In this document: positions 18,348 through 26,620 of the stretch, piece by piece
How positions within the stretch are numbered: the first letter of the stretch is position 1
Layout: each line of letters starts with the position of its first letter
Assembly (NCBI GenBank): GCA_045531205.1
Contig: JAZSDN010000052.1
Location: 1 to 64,000, forward strand
Length of the DNA stretch: 64,000 nucleotides
DNA from: JAZNQL01 sp045531205
Lineage (GTDB): Bacteria; Bacillota; Clostridia; UMGS1883; UMGS1540
Direction: 5' to 3'
Program-made: the position numbers and the translations under genes
The notes under the pieces: generated by a model
What the model was told of the DNA's origin: nothing
Seen by the model: only the letters and a program-made list of their open reading frames with translations
Database searches by the model: none

Positions 18348-18439
18348 GGAAAGGTGGCTGAGCTGGTCGAAGGCGCACGATTGGAAATCGTGTAACGGCT
18401 AATACCCGTTCAAGGGTTCGAATCCCTTCCTTTCCGCCA
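18348..18439 (+). tRNA. tRNA-Ser (anticodon GGA)
   Basis: 92 nt including an encoded CCA. Acceptor stem GGAAAGG/CCTTTCC, discriminator G, D-arm with GAGCTGGTCGAAGGC, anticodon stem-loop CACGA-TTGGAAA-TCGTG giving anticodon GGA (reads UCC and UCU), a long variable arm as expected for class II tRNA-Ser, and T-arm AGGGTTCGAATCCCT. It has its own promoter and terminator. The last 16 nt before the final A recur at 18634-18649. Confidence 0.97.
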
Positions 18440-18440
18440 A

Positions 18441-18481
18441 AAAAAGAGATGATTTTACGTAAGTAAGGTCATCTCTTTTTT
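18441..18481 (+). terminator. Terminator of tRNA-Ser
   Basis: AAAAAGAGATGA pairs with TCATCTCTTTTT across a 16-nt loop, followed by T-rich sequence, directly after the CCA end. Confidence 0.85.
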
Positions 18482-18497
18482 GTGTGGTTTTTTAGGA

Positions 18498-18558
18498 GGG
18501 ATTCGAACACCGAGGGGGCAACGAGCGTTAAAAAAACGATTGATTATCGTTTTTAGCG
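18498..18558. repeat. Repeat copy 1: 39-bp conserved arm plus variable hairpin
   Basis: Positions 18498-18536 are identical over 39 bp to 18855-18893. Then comes an A7-CGAT...ATCG-T5 hairpin and TAGCG. On the minus strand it reads as a terminator followed by sequence ending GGTGTTCGAATCCC, which resembles a tRNA T-arm. No gene ends at this copy. Confidence 0.85.
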
Positions 18559-18633
18559 AAGTTGGTGCGAAGGCGGGTACCGGAGCGAAGCGAGCGGTCG
18601 CAGAGCACGGAAGGTTTGCTTTGCAAAGCTTCT

Positions 18634-18649
18634 TCCCTTCCTTTCCGCC
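18634..18649 (+). repeat. 16-bp duplicate of the tRNA-Ser 3' end
   Basis: TCCCTTCCTTTCCGCC is identical to 18423-18438 inside the tRNA. It sits downstream, in the same orientation, in gene-free sequence. Such copies mark attachment sites of elements that integrate into tRNA genes; no integrase is present between or next to them. Confidence 0.6.
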
Positions 18650-18815
18650 TCGTCACGGCAAGACTTTTTGTTCTCCGCATTTTTATGTAAAAATACGGCT
18701 TCACTTTATCGTCTGCCGTTCCTCTTTCGAAAAAAGTCACGCTTGGCTCCTCTGCTCGTTTGTAAACGCTCTCGCAACGATACGCTGTCGCTACCAACTT
18801 TTTTCGAGTTATTAT

Positions 18816-18847
18816 AGTTCACACATTTATGTGTGGGCTATTTTTTT
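18816..18847 (+). terminator. Plus-strand terminator in gene-free sequence
   Basis: AGTTCACACA/TGTGTGGGCT (10-bp stem with two G-U pairs), TTTA loop, then T7. No plus-strand gene precedes it; 18484-18815 otherwise holds only the repeat and the tRNA-end copy. It may end tRNA read-through or an unrecognised RNA. Confidence 0.6.
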
Positions 18848-18854
18848 GTTAAAG

Positions 18855-18917
18855 GGGATTCGAACACCGAGGGGGCAACGAGCGTTAAAAAAATATGCCT
18901 GTGGCATATTTTTAGCG
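18855..18917. repeat. Repeat copy 2, serving as terminator of the SLOG gene
   Basis: Same 39-bp arm as 18498-18536, but the hairpin differs (TATGCC/GGCATA instead of CGAT/ATCG). On the minus strand the hairpin follows the SLOG gene stop (18922) within 5 bp and is followed by T7, so this copy works as a terminator. Confidence 0.85.
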
Positions 18918-18921
18918 GTTG

Positions 18922-19446
18922 CTATTCTCTATATAGATTTATTATTTCTCTTTTCTTCTTCACAGCAAAGTCATAGGCTGTCTTCGTGCCGCTTTTTGGT
19001 TGATAGTCAACTAAATCCCGTCTGCTCTTTTTTCTCCTTGGCGGTGCGTAGTTCTTATCATAGTACACTATACAGTAGTTTGCTTTATTTATCATTTCCT
19101 GGTTGCGTTCCACATAAGAAGCTTTGCCGGAGTTTTCAATACGCTCTGGATAGTAGGTATCTTCGTAGCTTTCAAGAAGATAGTTTTTATAATCATCATT
19201 AATGTGTTGAAACTCTGCCCTTACATAAATTCGCTTTATGTGTGGGTATTTTTCTTTTAATATGGTAACAACTGCGTGGCACAAATCATCAAATTCGCTT
19301 TTGCTGCCCAAAAGGAAGATGCAAACGCCTTTATTAACTATTAAATTTTCTACTTCTTTATATACCCTATTTTTGATTTTCTCTGCATCAGGGACTTTGC
19401 GGTGTCCGAAGAAACAGCAAGTTCGCAAGATTTGTTCATTACACAT
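18922..19446 (-). CDS. SLOG-family (DUF1273/YpsA-like) nucleotide-binding protein
   Basis: 174 aa from ATG at 19446, with GGTGG 5 bp upstream; an ATG four codons earlier is also possible. CCFFGHRKV near residue 9 is the conserved start of the SLOG Rossmann-like fold, FLLGSKSEFDDLC (about 45) the second glycine-containing element, and later SKANYC-like INKANYCIVYYDKN and SGTKTAYDFA the third strand and helix. Members bind nucleotide-derived ligands; some relatives act in phage defence or stress signalling, others have unknown roles. Divergent from a small HTH regulator, close to tRNA-Ser and paired repeats. Function of this copy is not established. Confidence 0.78.
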   Translation of the reverse strand: MCNEQILRTCCFFGHRKVPDAEKIKNRVYKEVENLIVNKGVCIFLLGSKSEFDDLCHAVVTILKEKYPHIKRIYVRAEFQHINDDYKNYLLESYEDTYYPERIENSGKASYVERNQEMINKANYCIVYYDKNYAPPRRKKSRRDLVDYQPKSGTKTAYDFAVKKKREIINLYRE

Positions 19447-19642
19447 AATAACCACCATTCAATATACCGGGATAATGCGGTATAATATTACATAAAAGAT
19501 TGCAAGCCGTGATATGCTTTTTAAAGTACCATTTTTTATATTATAGCACACAAAAAGGCATAATACAATAAAAATAAGCCACAAAAAAGCATAGATTCAA
19601 GTTGTGTATGCCTTAAAATATAATATAGGATGGTGAAGTGCT

Positions 19643-19954
19643 ATGGAAGAGAAAGATTTTGCACTGCGTCTTGCTACGCTACGCACAAAGAAAAATGTTT
19701 CAGCTCGTGAAATGAGTTTGGCTATAGGACAAAATCAAGGATATATTAATCATATAGAAACAGGTCAAGGAACTCCCTCTCTGTCAGGAATATTTTATAT
19801 ATGTGAATACCTTGGCATTACACCAAGTGAGTTTTTTGACATTGACAATAATAACCCTGCAAAACTCAACAAGATAAATGATTATCTAAAGAGGTTGGAT
19901 GATGAACAACTTGACATGGTAGAAAACTTAGTTAAAAACCTGGCCAAAAAATGA
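19643..19954 (+). CDS. XRE-family HTH regulator
   Basis: 103 aa. Residues 8-62 form a Cro/C1-type helix-turn-helix (RLATLRTKKNVSAREMSLAIG, then GYINHIETGQGTPSLSGIF). The C-terminal 40 residues are helical and acidic and may mediate dimerisation. GGATGGTGAAG lies upstream. It is divergent from the SLOG gene across 196 bp that hold an AT-rich run but no clear operator, and could regulate it. Confidence 0.85.
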   Translation: MEEKDFALRLATLRTKKNVSAREMSLAIGQNQGYINHIETGQGTPSLSGIFYICEYLGITPSEFFDIDNNNPAKLNKINDYLKRLDDEQLDMVENLVKNLAKK

Positions 19955-19965
19955 GAAAACATAAA

Positions 19966-20010
19966 AACAGCCACGCACAAAACAAGTGCTGATGGCTGCT
20001 TTTTTATTTT
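19966..20010 (+). terminator. Terminator of the XRE gene
   Basis: CAGCCA..GCAC / GTGC..TGGCTG stem with T6, starting about 15 bp after the stop. Confidence 0.8.
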
Positions 20011-20053
20011 TAAAGGATTCAAACCCTTATGAGGTTTAATTACTTTCGCAAAT

Positions 20054-20932
20054 TCAGTGTCGATGATGTTGTTCGTGTTTTGAATTTGTTTTTAATTCCG
20101 TTTGACAATGTTCGTTTTCTACTTCAAGTTCAAGGGTTGTGTAAGTGATTCCGTATTCACATAATTTTTTGCGAAGTTCCGCTTTAATTTCGGGAGAAAT
20201 TTTGTTAGTTCTTATATGCATAGTGGCACAGTTATTTTGTCCGTCAATGCTCCAGATATGAATGTTGTGAAGGTCTAGCACTCCGTCAATATGACAAAGC
20301 TGCTCTTTAATTTCTTCTATATTTATTCCGCAAGGTGTTTTATCAAGAAGTATTACTGTTGCTTCTTTTAAATTTTTAATTGCATTTGCCAAAATAAATA
20401 TTGCTACACCTATTGACATTGCAGGGTCAATTATAGAAATTTCTGTGAATTTCATTATAACGGCTCCTGCTAACACAACAATCCAGGTAAGAACATCCTC
20501 AAGCATATGTAAATTTACTGCTTTCTGGTTTAAAGAATCCCCTTTATGCGTAATAAGTGCTGCAGCATAATTAACGCAGACGCCAATTATGGCAAAAACA
20601 ATCATTCCGTTATAATTGATTTTTACAGGTTCTATTATTCTCCGCGTTGCATTATAAATTATAAATACTGACCCGAGCAGTAAAATTAACATAGTAATTA
20701 TGCTTCCTAAAACAGAATATCTTGCATATCCGTAAGTATATTTGTTATCAGGTTGTTTTTTACTTTTTTTCTCTAAAAAATATGCTATCCCGATACTTGC
20801 AGCATCTCCTATATCGTGCAAGGAATCTGAAATAATGGCAACGCTGCCTGTAAAAATTCCGCCCACCAATTCAAAAATTGAAAATGTAAAATTTAAAACA
20901 AATGCGATTAAAATATTTTTCTCCGATTTCAT
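20054..20932 (-). CDS. Cation diffusion facilitator (CDF) metal exporter
   Basis: 292 aa. About six membrane spans over residues 5-210, then a cytoplasmic ferredoxin-like domain (215-275) and a His-rich tail (KHEQHHRH). SDSLHDIGD in span 2 (residues 35-43) and the HMLED motif in span 5 (near 140) supply the intramembrane zinc site of the family. It exports Zn2+ or a related divalent metal against protons. Good AGGAGG start. Divergent from a TetR-type gene that probably regulates it. Confidence 0.88.
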   Translation of the reverse strand: MKSEKNILIAFVLNFTFSIFELVGGIFTGSVAIISDSLHDIGDAASIGIAYFLEKKSKKQPDNKYTYGYARYSVLGSIITMLILLLGSVFIIYNATRRIIEPVKINYNGMIVFAIIGVCVNYAAALITHKGDSLNQKAVNLHMLEDVLTWIVVLAGAVIMKFTEISIIDPAMSIGVAIFILANAIKNLKEATVILLDKTPCGINIEEIKEQLCHIDGVLDLHNIHIWSIDGQNNCATMHIRTNKISPEIKAELRKKLCEYGITYTTLELEVENEHCQTELKTNSKHEQHHRH

Positions 20933-21092
20933 AAATCCTCCTATTGACTTAATTTATATTTTACTGTACAATAAATACGTTATTAAACACATTGTTCTGT
21001 TAAATTGTATCAGCAAAATATATCTATATCAATATACGATATTGTTTTGATATTCGATACTGAACAAATTTTAAAAATTGTACGGAGGAAAT

Positions 21093-21644
21093 ATGGACAG
21101 AAGGCAACGTAAAACAAGAGAGGCTATATTTAAAGCCTTTACCAAGCTTTTGTCAAAAAAAGATTTTACTCAAATTACTGTGGAAGAAATAATAACTTTG
21201 GCCGATATAGGCAGGTCTACTTTTTATTCTCACTTTGAAACAAAGGACTTTCTTTTAAAAGAACTGTGTGAAGATTTATTCTGCCATATATTTGATGCTA
21301 TGAATGAGACAAAAGATAATCACAGACACATTTTTAATTGCAATGCTCCTGAATCGGTTTTTCTGCATTTATTTCAGCACTTACAAAAAAATGATAATAA
21401 TATTTTGGAATTACTGTCTTCTCAAAACAATGAGCTTTTTTTACAATATTTCAAGCACAATCTTACCGAGCTTGTTTCAAGTCAGCTCCATTTGTTTTAT
21501 GAAAGAAAAAGTGACAAGTTACCTGAAAAATTCTGGTTAAATCATGTAACTGCCACTTTTATAGAAACTATTAAATGGTGGATAGACAACGGAGCAAAGG
21601 AATCCCCCGAAACTGTAACCGAGTATTTCTTTCTAACTGTATGA
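21093..21644 (+). CDS. TetR-family transcriptional regulator
   Basis: 183 aa from ATG at 21093 with GGAGG 4 bp upstream; an in-frame TTG five codons earlier lies within that ribosome binding site. The HTH is at residues 23-45 (ITVEEIITLADIGRSTFYSHF) followed by the helical ligand domain, of the DUF/TetR_C group common in clostridia. Divergent from the CDF exporter; AT-rich half-palindromes (CAATATACGATATTG near 21035-21050) in the gap are a possible operator. The gene ends 1 bp from the stop of the convergent AraC gene. Confidence 0.85.
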   Translation: MDRRQRKTREAIFKAFTKLLSKKDFTQITVEEIITLADIGRSTFYSHFETKDFLLKELCEDLFCHIFDAMNETKDNHRHIFNCNAPESVFLHLFQHLQKNDNNILELLSSQNNELFLQYFKHNLTELVSSQLHLFYERKSDKLPEKFWLNHVTATFIETIKWWIDNGAKESPETVTEYFFLTV

Positions 21645-21645
21645 T

Positions 21646-22521
21646 TTAATGAGGTTTTACCGAATCTTTATAATCACTTGGAGTCATATTTGTAATTCTT
21701 TTGAATACTCTTGAAAAATAGTGCGGATTTTCGAAGGAAAGTTTATCTGATATTTGAGTGAAATTCATATTCCCTTCTCTTATAAGCTTTTTTGCTTCTT
21801 TTATTTTTTTCATCAAAATATATTCTAATATTGTATACTCGGTTGACTGCTTGAAAATTTTTGAAAGATATGTTCTTGAATAACTTAATTTTTCGCATAT
21901 CTGTGCAACCGTTATATTCTTATATATATTTTCGTCGATAAGATGTATCATTTGAGATACAAGGTGATTTTCCATACTTTCTTTTGATGGGAAAACCCTT
22001 AAATTCCTTGTGTCCTGCTCGTGGCGTATAAGCATTATAAGCAACTGTTCAAGGTGTGTTTTTATCATTTGCTGACTGCCTATGGGCGGGTTTTCTTTTA
22101 TTTCAAGTTTTAAATCTTCTGCCGACATTGGCACAAAGGTTTCGTTATATTCTTCTAAAATTGCAGAGATATGTTTTTTTAATTTTGATGGAATCATCAT
22201 TGTTCTTCCGTTGAAAAATTTTATTGATTCAGACGAACATTCAAACGAAATTACAAAAACATTTGCCGCATTTTTCTTGTTTGCACGCAAGGTATGAAAT
22301 TCGTTGGGTTTATGAAATATAACTTCCCCCTGCTTTAATGTTACGCTATTTTTATTTGCATCTATTTCCACTATTCCTGAATCAACATAAACCATTTCCC
22401 AAAAATTATGGCTTTCGCCTTCAAAGCGGAAATCTTTATCAAGCTCGTAATAATGAATGGTGACAATTTTGTTAATGCTTATAAGATTTACAATTTTGTG
22501 TTTTATATAATTTAATTTCAT
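21646..22521 (-). CDS. AraC-family regulator (cupin sensor)
   Basis: 291 aa. N-terminal cupin sensor (about 25-95; HNFWEMVYVDSG, IFHKPNEFHTL), a linker, and a C-terminal double HTH (190-290; VAQICEKLSYSRTYLSKIFK and FTQISDKLSFENPHYFSRVFK). Good AGGTGAT start. Divergent from the isomerase/dehydrogenase operon at 22630, which it likely activates in response to a sugar. It resembles the AraC gene at 30282 across the sensor (HDFWEICYVESG, FVICFECSS in that one), so the two are paralogues. Confidence 0.88.
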   Translation of the reverse strand: MKLNYIKHKIVNLISINKIVTIHYYELDKDFRFEGESHNFWEMVYVDSGIVEIDANKNSVTLKQGEVIFHKPNEFHTLRANKKNAANVFVISFECSSESIKFFNGRTMMIPSKLKKHISAILEEYNETFVPMSAEDLKLEIKENPPIGSQQMIKTHLEQLLIMLIRHEQDTRNLRVFPSKESMENHLVSQMIHLIDENIYKNITVAQICEKLSYSRTYLSKIFKQSTEYTILEYILMKKIKEAKKLIREGNMNFTQISDKLSFENPHYFSRVFKRITNMTPSDYKDSVKPH

Positions 22522-22629
22522 ATTTTATCACCTGTTTACAAAAGTGTACTTTTTGAATAAAAAAATACATTTTAATTATTTTGCCGTTATTATATCATAT
22601 AATTAAGATTAAATCAAGGAGGTAAAGGT

Positions 22630-23466
22630 ATGAAAAAGGGTATTAGCATCTGGTCGTTTGCAGAAACAGATTTAAGAAAATGTATGTTACTTGCAAAGGA
22701 AGCAGGATTTGACGGAATTGAACTGGCACTTGATGAAAACGGTGCTGTTTCTATGAATTCCACCAAAGAAGATATTTTAAAAGTAAAGGCAATGGCTAGC
22801 GAAATCGGTCTTGAATTATACAGCGTTGCAAGCGGTCTTTACTGGACTTACAACTACACTTCAGCAAACGAAGAAAATGTAGCACGTGCAAAAGAAATTA
22901 CAAAAAAACAGTTAGAGGTAGCTTCACGGCTTGGATGTGATACTATTTTAGTTGTTCCCGGTGCTGTTGAAGTTGCTTTTGACCCGGGCGAGGTTGTTGA
23001 GTATGATGTAGCTTACGAGCGTGCTTTATCGGCTCTTCGTGAGCTTGCTCCCGTGGCTGAAAGTCTTAACGTTTCCATTGGTGTTGAAAATGTATGGAAC
23101 AGATTTTTACTTTCTCCTATGGAAATGGCCGATTTTATTGACAAGGTTGGCAGCAAGTTTGTAGGTTCATATTTTGATGTCGGAAATGTTTTATTCTCGG
23201 GTTATCCTGAACACTGGATTAAAATTTTAAACAGCAGAATTAAAAAGGTTCATTTTAAAGACTACAGACGTGCCGCAGGTGATTTACACGGTTTTGTTGA
23301 CCTTTTGGCAGGTGAAGTAAACTGGCCTGCTGTTATGGCAAAGTTAGATTCAATCGGGTATGACGGATGGGTTACTGCAGAAATGCTTCCCCCCTACGCT
23401 CACTACCCTGAAGCTATTATTTATAACACATCCACTTCTATGGACAAAATTTTAGGGAGGAAATAA
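22630..23466 (+). CDS. Sugar isomerase/epimerase-like TIM-barrel protein (AP_endonuc_2 family)
   Basis: 278 aa, cytoplasmic, with AGGAGGT upstream. The barrel has the four usual metal ligands: Glu in GVENVW, Asp in SYFDVGN, His in KVHFKD and Glu in TAEM. Relatives interconvert keto-sugars, dehydrate inosose or cleave 3-keto-glycosides. It is first in an operon with two Gfo/Idh/MocA dehydrogenases (2 bp gap), so it probably acts on a keto-sugar made by one of them. Substrate unknown. Confidence 0.85.
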   Translation: MKKGISIWSFAETDLRKCMLLAKEAGFDGIELALDENGAVSMNSTKEDILKVKAMASEIGLELYSVASGLYWTYNYTSANEENVARAKEITKKQLEVASRLGCDTILVVPGAVEVAFDPGEVVEYDVAYERALSALRELAPVAESLNVSIGVENVWNRFLLSPMEMADFIDKVGSKFVGSYFDVGNVLFSGYPEHWIKILNSRIKKVHFKDYRRAAGDLHGFVDLLAGEVNWPAVMAKLDSIGYDGWVTAEMLPPYAHYPEAIIYNTSTSMDKILGRK

Positions 23467-23468
23467 TT

Positions 23469-24449
23469 ATGTTAAAAGTTGGTTTAATAGGTTGCGGTTT
23501 TATGGGCACAATGCACGCAAACTGCTATAAAAATATTGATGGTATAGAGCTTGTTGCTTTTGCAGATTTAAGAGAAGAAAATGCAAAAAAGCTTGCAGAA
23601 GGAACATCTGCTGCAATTTACGCAGACGGCAAAGACCTTATAGCAAATGCTGATGTTGATATTATTGATATTTGCTTGCCTACATATTTACATTCTGAAT
23701 ATGCAATTTTGGCAATGGACAAGGTTAAATATGTTTTTGTTGAAAAGCCTGTTGCATTAACAAAAGAACAAGGTTTACAGATGATTAAAAAAGCTGAAGA
23801 AACCGGTGCTTGCGTTCAGGTTGGTCAGGTTATAAGATTCTGGGACGAATATGTTGAGCTTAAAAAAATTGTGGAATCAGGAATTTACGGCAAAGTTATA
23901 AATGCTAACTTCAGAAGATTAAGTCCTATACCTACATGGGGATGGAATGACTGGCTTTTGAAAAACGAGCTTTCGGGCGGCGCTGCACAGGATTTACATA
24001 TTCATGATATCGACTATGTATTATCTTTATTTGGAAAGCCCGAAGGTATAAAGAGTATTAAGAATATTATAGGCGAAAAGTCTTCTTACATCAATTCGCT
24101 TTTGGCATACAAGGAATCTGTTGTAACTGTTGAAGGTACTTGGGCTTTACCGGGTACTCATCCTTTTGAAGCAACATTCAGAGTTGTATTTGAAAAGGCT
24201 GTTGTTGAAAATGCAGGCGGAAAGTTTATGCTTTACACAGATGAAGCCGCAGAAGAAATTAAAATAGAAAAGACAGAAGGTCTTGGAGACGGTTTTGAAG
24301 GCGGAAATATCTCAGATTTAGGCGGATATTACAACGAGCTTGTTTACTTTACAAACTGTGCAAAGCAGGGTTTAAAAATTGAAAATGCTACATTGACAGA
24401 CGGAGTTGAATCTCTCGACTTTGTTTTGGAGGAAAATGCCAATGCTTAG
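23469..24449 (+). CDS. Gfo/Idh/MocA-family oxidoreductase
   Basis: 326 aa. N-terminal Rossmann fold with GLIGCGFMG (residues 5-13) binding NAD(P), VEKPVALT (about 96) carrying the family EKP Lys, and a C-terminal alpha/beta domain with HDIDYVLSLFG (about 180) holding the catalytic His. Oxidises or reduces a sugar or cyclitol carbon. Starts 2 bp after the isomerase stop, ends 8 bp inside the next gene. Confidence 0.9.
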   Translation: MLKVGLIGCGFMGTMHANCYKNIDGIELVAFADLREENAKKLAEGTSAAIYADGKDLIANADVDIIDICLPTYLHSEYAILAMDKVKYVFVEKPVALTKEQGLQMIKKAEETGACVQVGQVIRFWDEYVELKKIVESGIYGKVINANFRRLSPIPTWGWNDWLLKNELSGGAAQDLHIHDIDYVLSLFGKPEGIKSIKNIIGEKSSYINSLLAYKESVVTVEGTWALPGTHPFEATFRVVFEKAVVENAGGKFMLYTDEAAEEIKIEKTEGLGDGFEGGNISDLGGYYNELVYFTNCAKQGLKIENATLTDGVESLDFVLEENANA

Positions 24450-25458
24450 GATTGGAATTGTAGGATGCGGTAACATTTTTACAATGCACGCAACAAGTGC
24501 CAATCATCTTGAAAACTCACAGATTGTTGGTGTTTGTGATATAAAAAAGGACCGTGCAGACAGAGCTGCAAAAAAATACAACTGCAAAGCATACTATGAT
24601 TACAAAGAGTTAATAAGTAAGGATAACATTGATGTGGTTCACGTTTGTGTCCCCCACTATCTTCATCCTGTTATATCAAGATATGCTATTGAAGCAGGTG
24701 TTCACGTACTTTGCGAAAAGCCTATGAGCATAAAGTATGAGGATGCAGTTAAAAATGTTGAGCTTGCCCAAAAAAACAATGTTAAATACGGCATTATTTT
24801 TCAATGCAGATACAATGATGCGTCTGTGCTGGTTAAGAAAAAGCTTGAAGAAGGAGTTTTAGGAAAAATTATTTCTGCAAGAGTTGTTCTTACCTGGTGT
24901 AAGCCTGATGAGTACTACAGTTTATCCGACTGGAAGGGTACATGGGACAAAGAAGGCGGCGGTGTTGTTATTGACCAGGCTATTCATTCAATTGATTTAG
25001 CTAACTGGTTTATAAATGACGAAATAGAAAGTGTACAGGCTCACATGGCAAATCGTTCACATTCCATTATGGAAGTTGATGACAGTGCCGAGGGTTTTAT
25101 AAAGTACAAAAACGGAGCCACTTTAGGTTTTTGGGCTATGAACAACTACGGGTGTGACGAGCCTATTGAAATCAGGCTTTTCTGTGAAAACGGCAAGGTT
25201 ATTATGGATTATGATAACGCTGAAATTATATTGAATAACGATGAGCGTTTTGATGCAAAAACTACCATAGATCCTGACGTTGTATATGAAGACGGCAAGG
25301 ATTACTGGGGTTTTCAGCACATAAGACAGATTGCTGATTTTTACAATAGTGTAGAAAATGATACAGAGCCAACTATAAGTGGTAAGGAAGCTTTGAAAAT
25401 ACAAAAGCTTATTTGCGAAATATACAAAAAAGGTACTGAAAATTTTGAAAAAAATTAA
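24442..25458 (+). CDS. Gfo/Idh/MocA-family oxidoreductase, second copy
   Basis: 338 aa from ATG at 24442, which places the Rossmann motif at the same distance as in the upstream paralogue (MLRIGIVGCGN against MLKVGLIGCGF). An ATG at 24436 is 4 bp from GGAGG and is the alternative. CEKPMS near residue 93 and IDQAIHSIDLANW near 177 give the family Lys and His. The region FQCRYND is typical of the family. With the upstream dehydrogenase it could oxidise one position of a sugar and reduce another; that is inference. Confidence 0.88.
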   Translation: MLRIGIVGCGNIFTMHATSANHLENSQIVGVCDIKKDRADRAAKKYNCKAYYDYKELISKDNIDVVHVCVPHYLHPVISRYAIEAGVHVLCEKPMSIKYEDAVKNVELAQKNNVKYGIIFQCRYNDASVLVKKKLEEGVLGKIISARVVLTWCKPDEYYSLSDWKGTWDKEGGGVVIDQAIHSIDLANWFINDEIESVQAHMANRSHSIMEVDDSAEGFIKYKNGATLGFWAMNNYGCDEPIEIRLFCENGKVIMDYDNAEIILNNDERFDAKTTIDPDVVYEDGKDYWGFQHIRQIADFYNSVENDTEPTISGKEALKIQKLICEIYKKGTENFEKN

Positions 25459-25493
25459 AAGAAAGCGTTGCTTTTAGCAACGCTTTCTTTTAA
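25455..25493. terminator. Bidirectional terminator between convergent operons
   Basis: 17-bp perfect stem (TTAAAAGAAAGCGTTGC and complement) with a 5-nt loop and T-tracts on both sides. Serves the plus-strand sugar operon and the minus-strand folate gene. Confidence 0.92.
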
Positions 25494-26041
25494 TTACACT
25501 TAATTATTTCTTTTTCGGTTATAACAAAGTCCATTTTTATATCGTGCTTTTCTGTTTGTATTTTTCTGCAAAGCTGAAACTCGTAGCACAAGCCTATTTT
25601 TACTGCTTTTGTTTTTGGTAAAAATACATCGTAATAGCCTTTGCCAAAGCCTATTCTTGCACCTGTTTTATCAAACGCAATCCCGGGGACTATGACAACA
25701 TCTATGCTTTGGGGCAAAGCTTTTGCTGCCCCGCAAGGCTCGTTTACGCCGAAATTTCCTTTTTTAAATTTTGTTTGTTTTGTTGCAATATAGGGAACTA
25801 TCTCTTTTTTTGTAACAGGGAAAATAATATTTTTGCCGTCTTTTAACGCTGTTTTAAATATTTCATCTGTATCTATTTCGTTTTGAATGGGCATATAAAT
25901 CATAATACTGGAAGCTTTTTTATATGCATTGCTTTGCAAAAATATTTTTGTGGCTGCTCTGCTTTTTATTTGTACCTCTTCCCTGGTCATTTCAAGGCGT
26001 TTTGTTTTATTGAGTTTTCGTATTTCATCCTTCTTTAACAT
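25490..26041 (-). CDS. 5-formyltetrahydrofolate cyclo-ligase
   Basis: 183 aa. Makes 5,10-methenyl-THF from 5-formyl-THF with ATP. Seen: N-terminal basic KTKRLEM, YMPIQNEIDTDEIF (about 50), IVPGIAFDKTGARIGFGKGYYD (about 118-140, the nucleotide/folate loop) and the C-terminal DFVITEKEI. Length is normal. Overlaps the flavodoxin-like gene by 17 bp. Confidence 0.92.
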   Translation of the reverse strand: MLKKDEIRKLNKTKRLEMTREEVQIKSRAATKIFLQSNAYKKASSIMIYMPIQNEIDTDEIFKTALKDGKNIIFPVTKKEIVPYIATKQTKFKKGNFGVNEPCGAAKALPQSIDVVIVPGIAFDKTGARIGFGKGYYDVFLPKTKAVKIGLCYEFQLCRKIQTEKHDIKMDFVITEKEIIKCN

Positions 26042-26564
26042 AATCTATAAGCTTATAAATATCATCTTTATTTGAGAAATCACCGTCAGCATCGCACAAG
26101 GTTATCAGTAATTTTTCCATTTGGGTTGGATTTTCTTTTGCCTTCATTATTTTCTTAAGGCCTTTTATAGCCGCTTTGTGCGTTAACGACAACTCATCAA
26201 CAACCATTTTCCCAAGGAAGTTAAACACCTTTATTTTTTCGAGCATATAGGGCTTAAAATTCTTTTCTATAACCAGTTTATCATAATAATCACGACATTC
26301 AAGTGGCGTTATACCTGTAGAATAAACAATTATTTTTTTATTTGAAAGTTTATTGAAATTCTTAGTTATAAGTGTTACTCCGTTAATTACTTCTGCATAT
26401 AAACCGCCGCCATATATAATTGTGTCATACTCTGCAAGGTTATCTGCCGTTATATTTTTGGCATCAAAAGCTTCACATTTCAGTTCCCCTGCTATCCACT
26501 CTGCATACTTTTTTGTTGAGCCGTATTTGCTTTTATAAACTACTACAGATTTGATACTTATCAC
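26025..26564 (-). CDS. Flavodoxin-domain protein (HemG-like)
   Basis: About 179 aa. VVVYKSKYGSTKKYAEWIA at the N-terminus is the FMN phosphate loop; YDTIIYGGGLYA (about 46) and VYSTGITPLE (about 78) are the isoalloxazine loops of the flavodoxin_5 group. Probably a small electron carrier or protoporphyrinogen-oxidase-like reductase. The start is odd: the only standard start codon, GTG at 26564, lies inside the AAAGAGGTGAT ribosome binding site, and the next in-frame ATG is far inside the fold. Confidence 0.82.
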   Translation of the reverse strand: MISIKSVVVYKSKYGSTKKYAEWIAGELKCEAFDAKNITADNLAEYDTIIYGGGLYAEVINGVTLITKNFNKLSNKKIIVYSTGITPLECRDYYDKLVIEKNFKPYMLEKIKVFNFLGKMVVDELSLTHKAAIKGLKKIMKAKENPTQMEKLLITLCDADGDFSNKDDIYKLIDYVKEG

Positions 26565-26620
26565 CTCTTTAATATAGTTTATTTTTGTTTTAGAAACAAA
26601 ATAACATATTCACAAAAAAT

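Noticed and set aside
18480..19202. Plus-strand reading frame of 240 codons
   Set aside because: It runs across both 39-bp repeats, the tRNA-end copy and a terminator and then lies opposite the SLOG gene; low-complexity Ser/Phe-rich product and no ribosome binding site.
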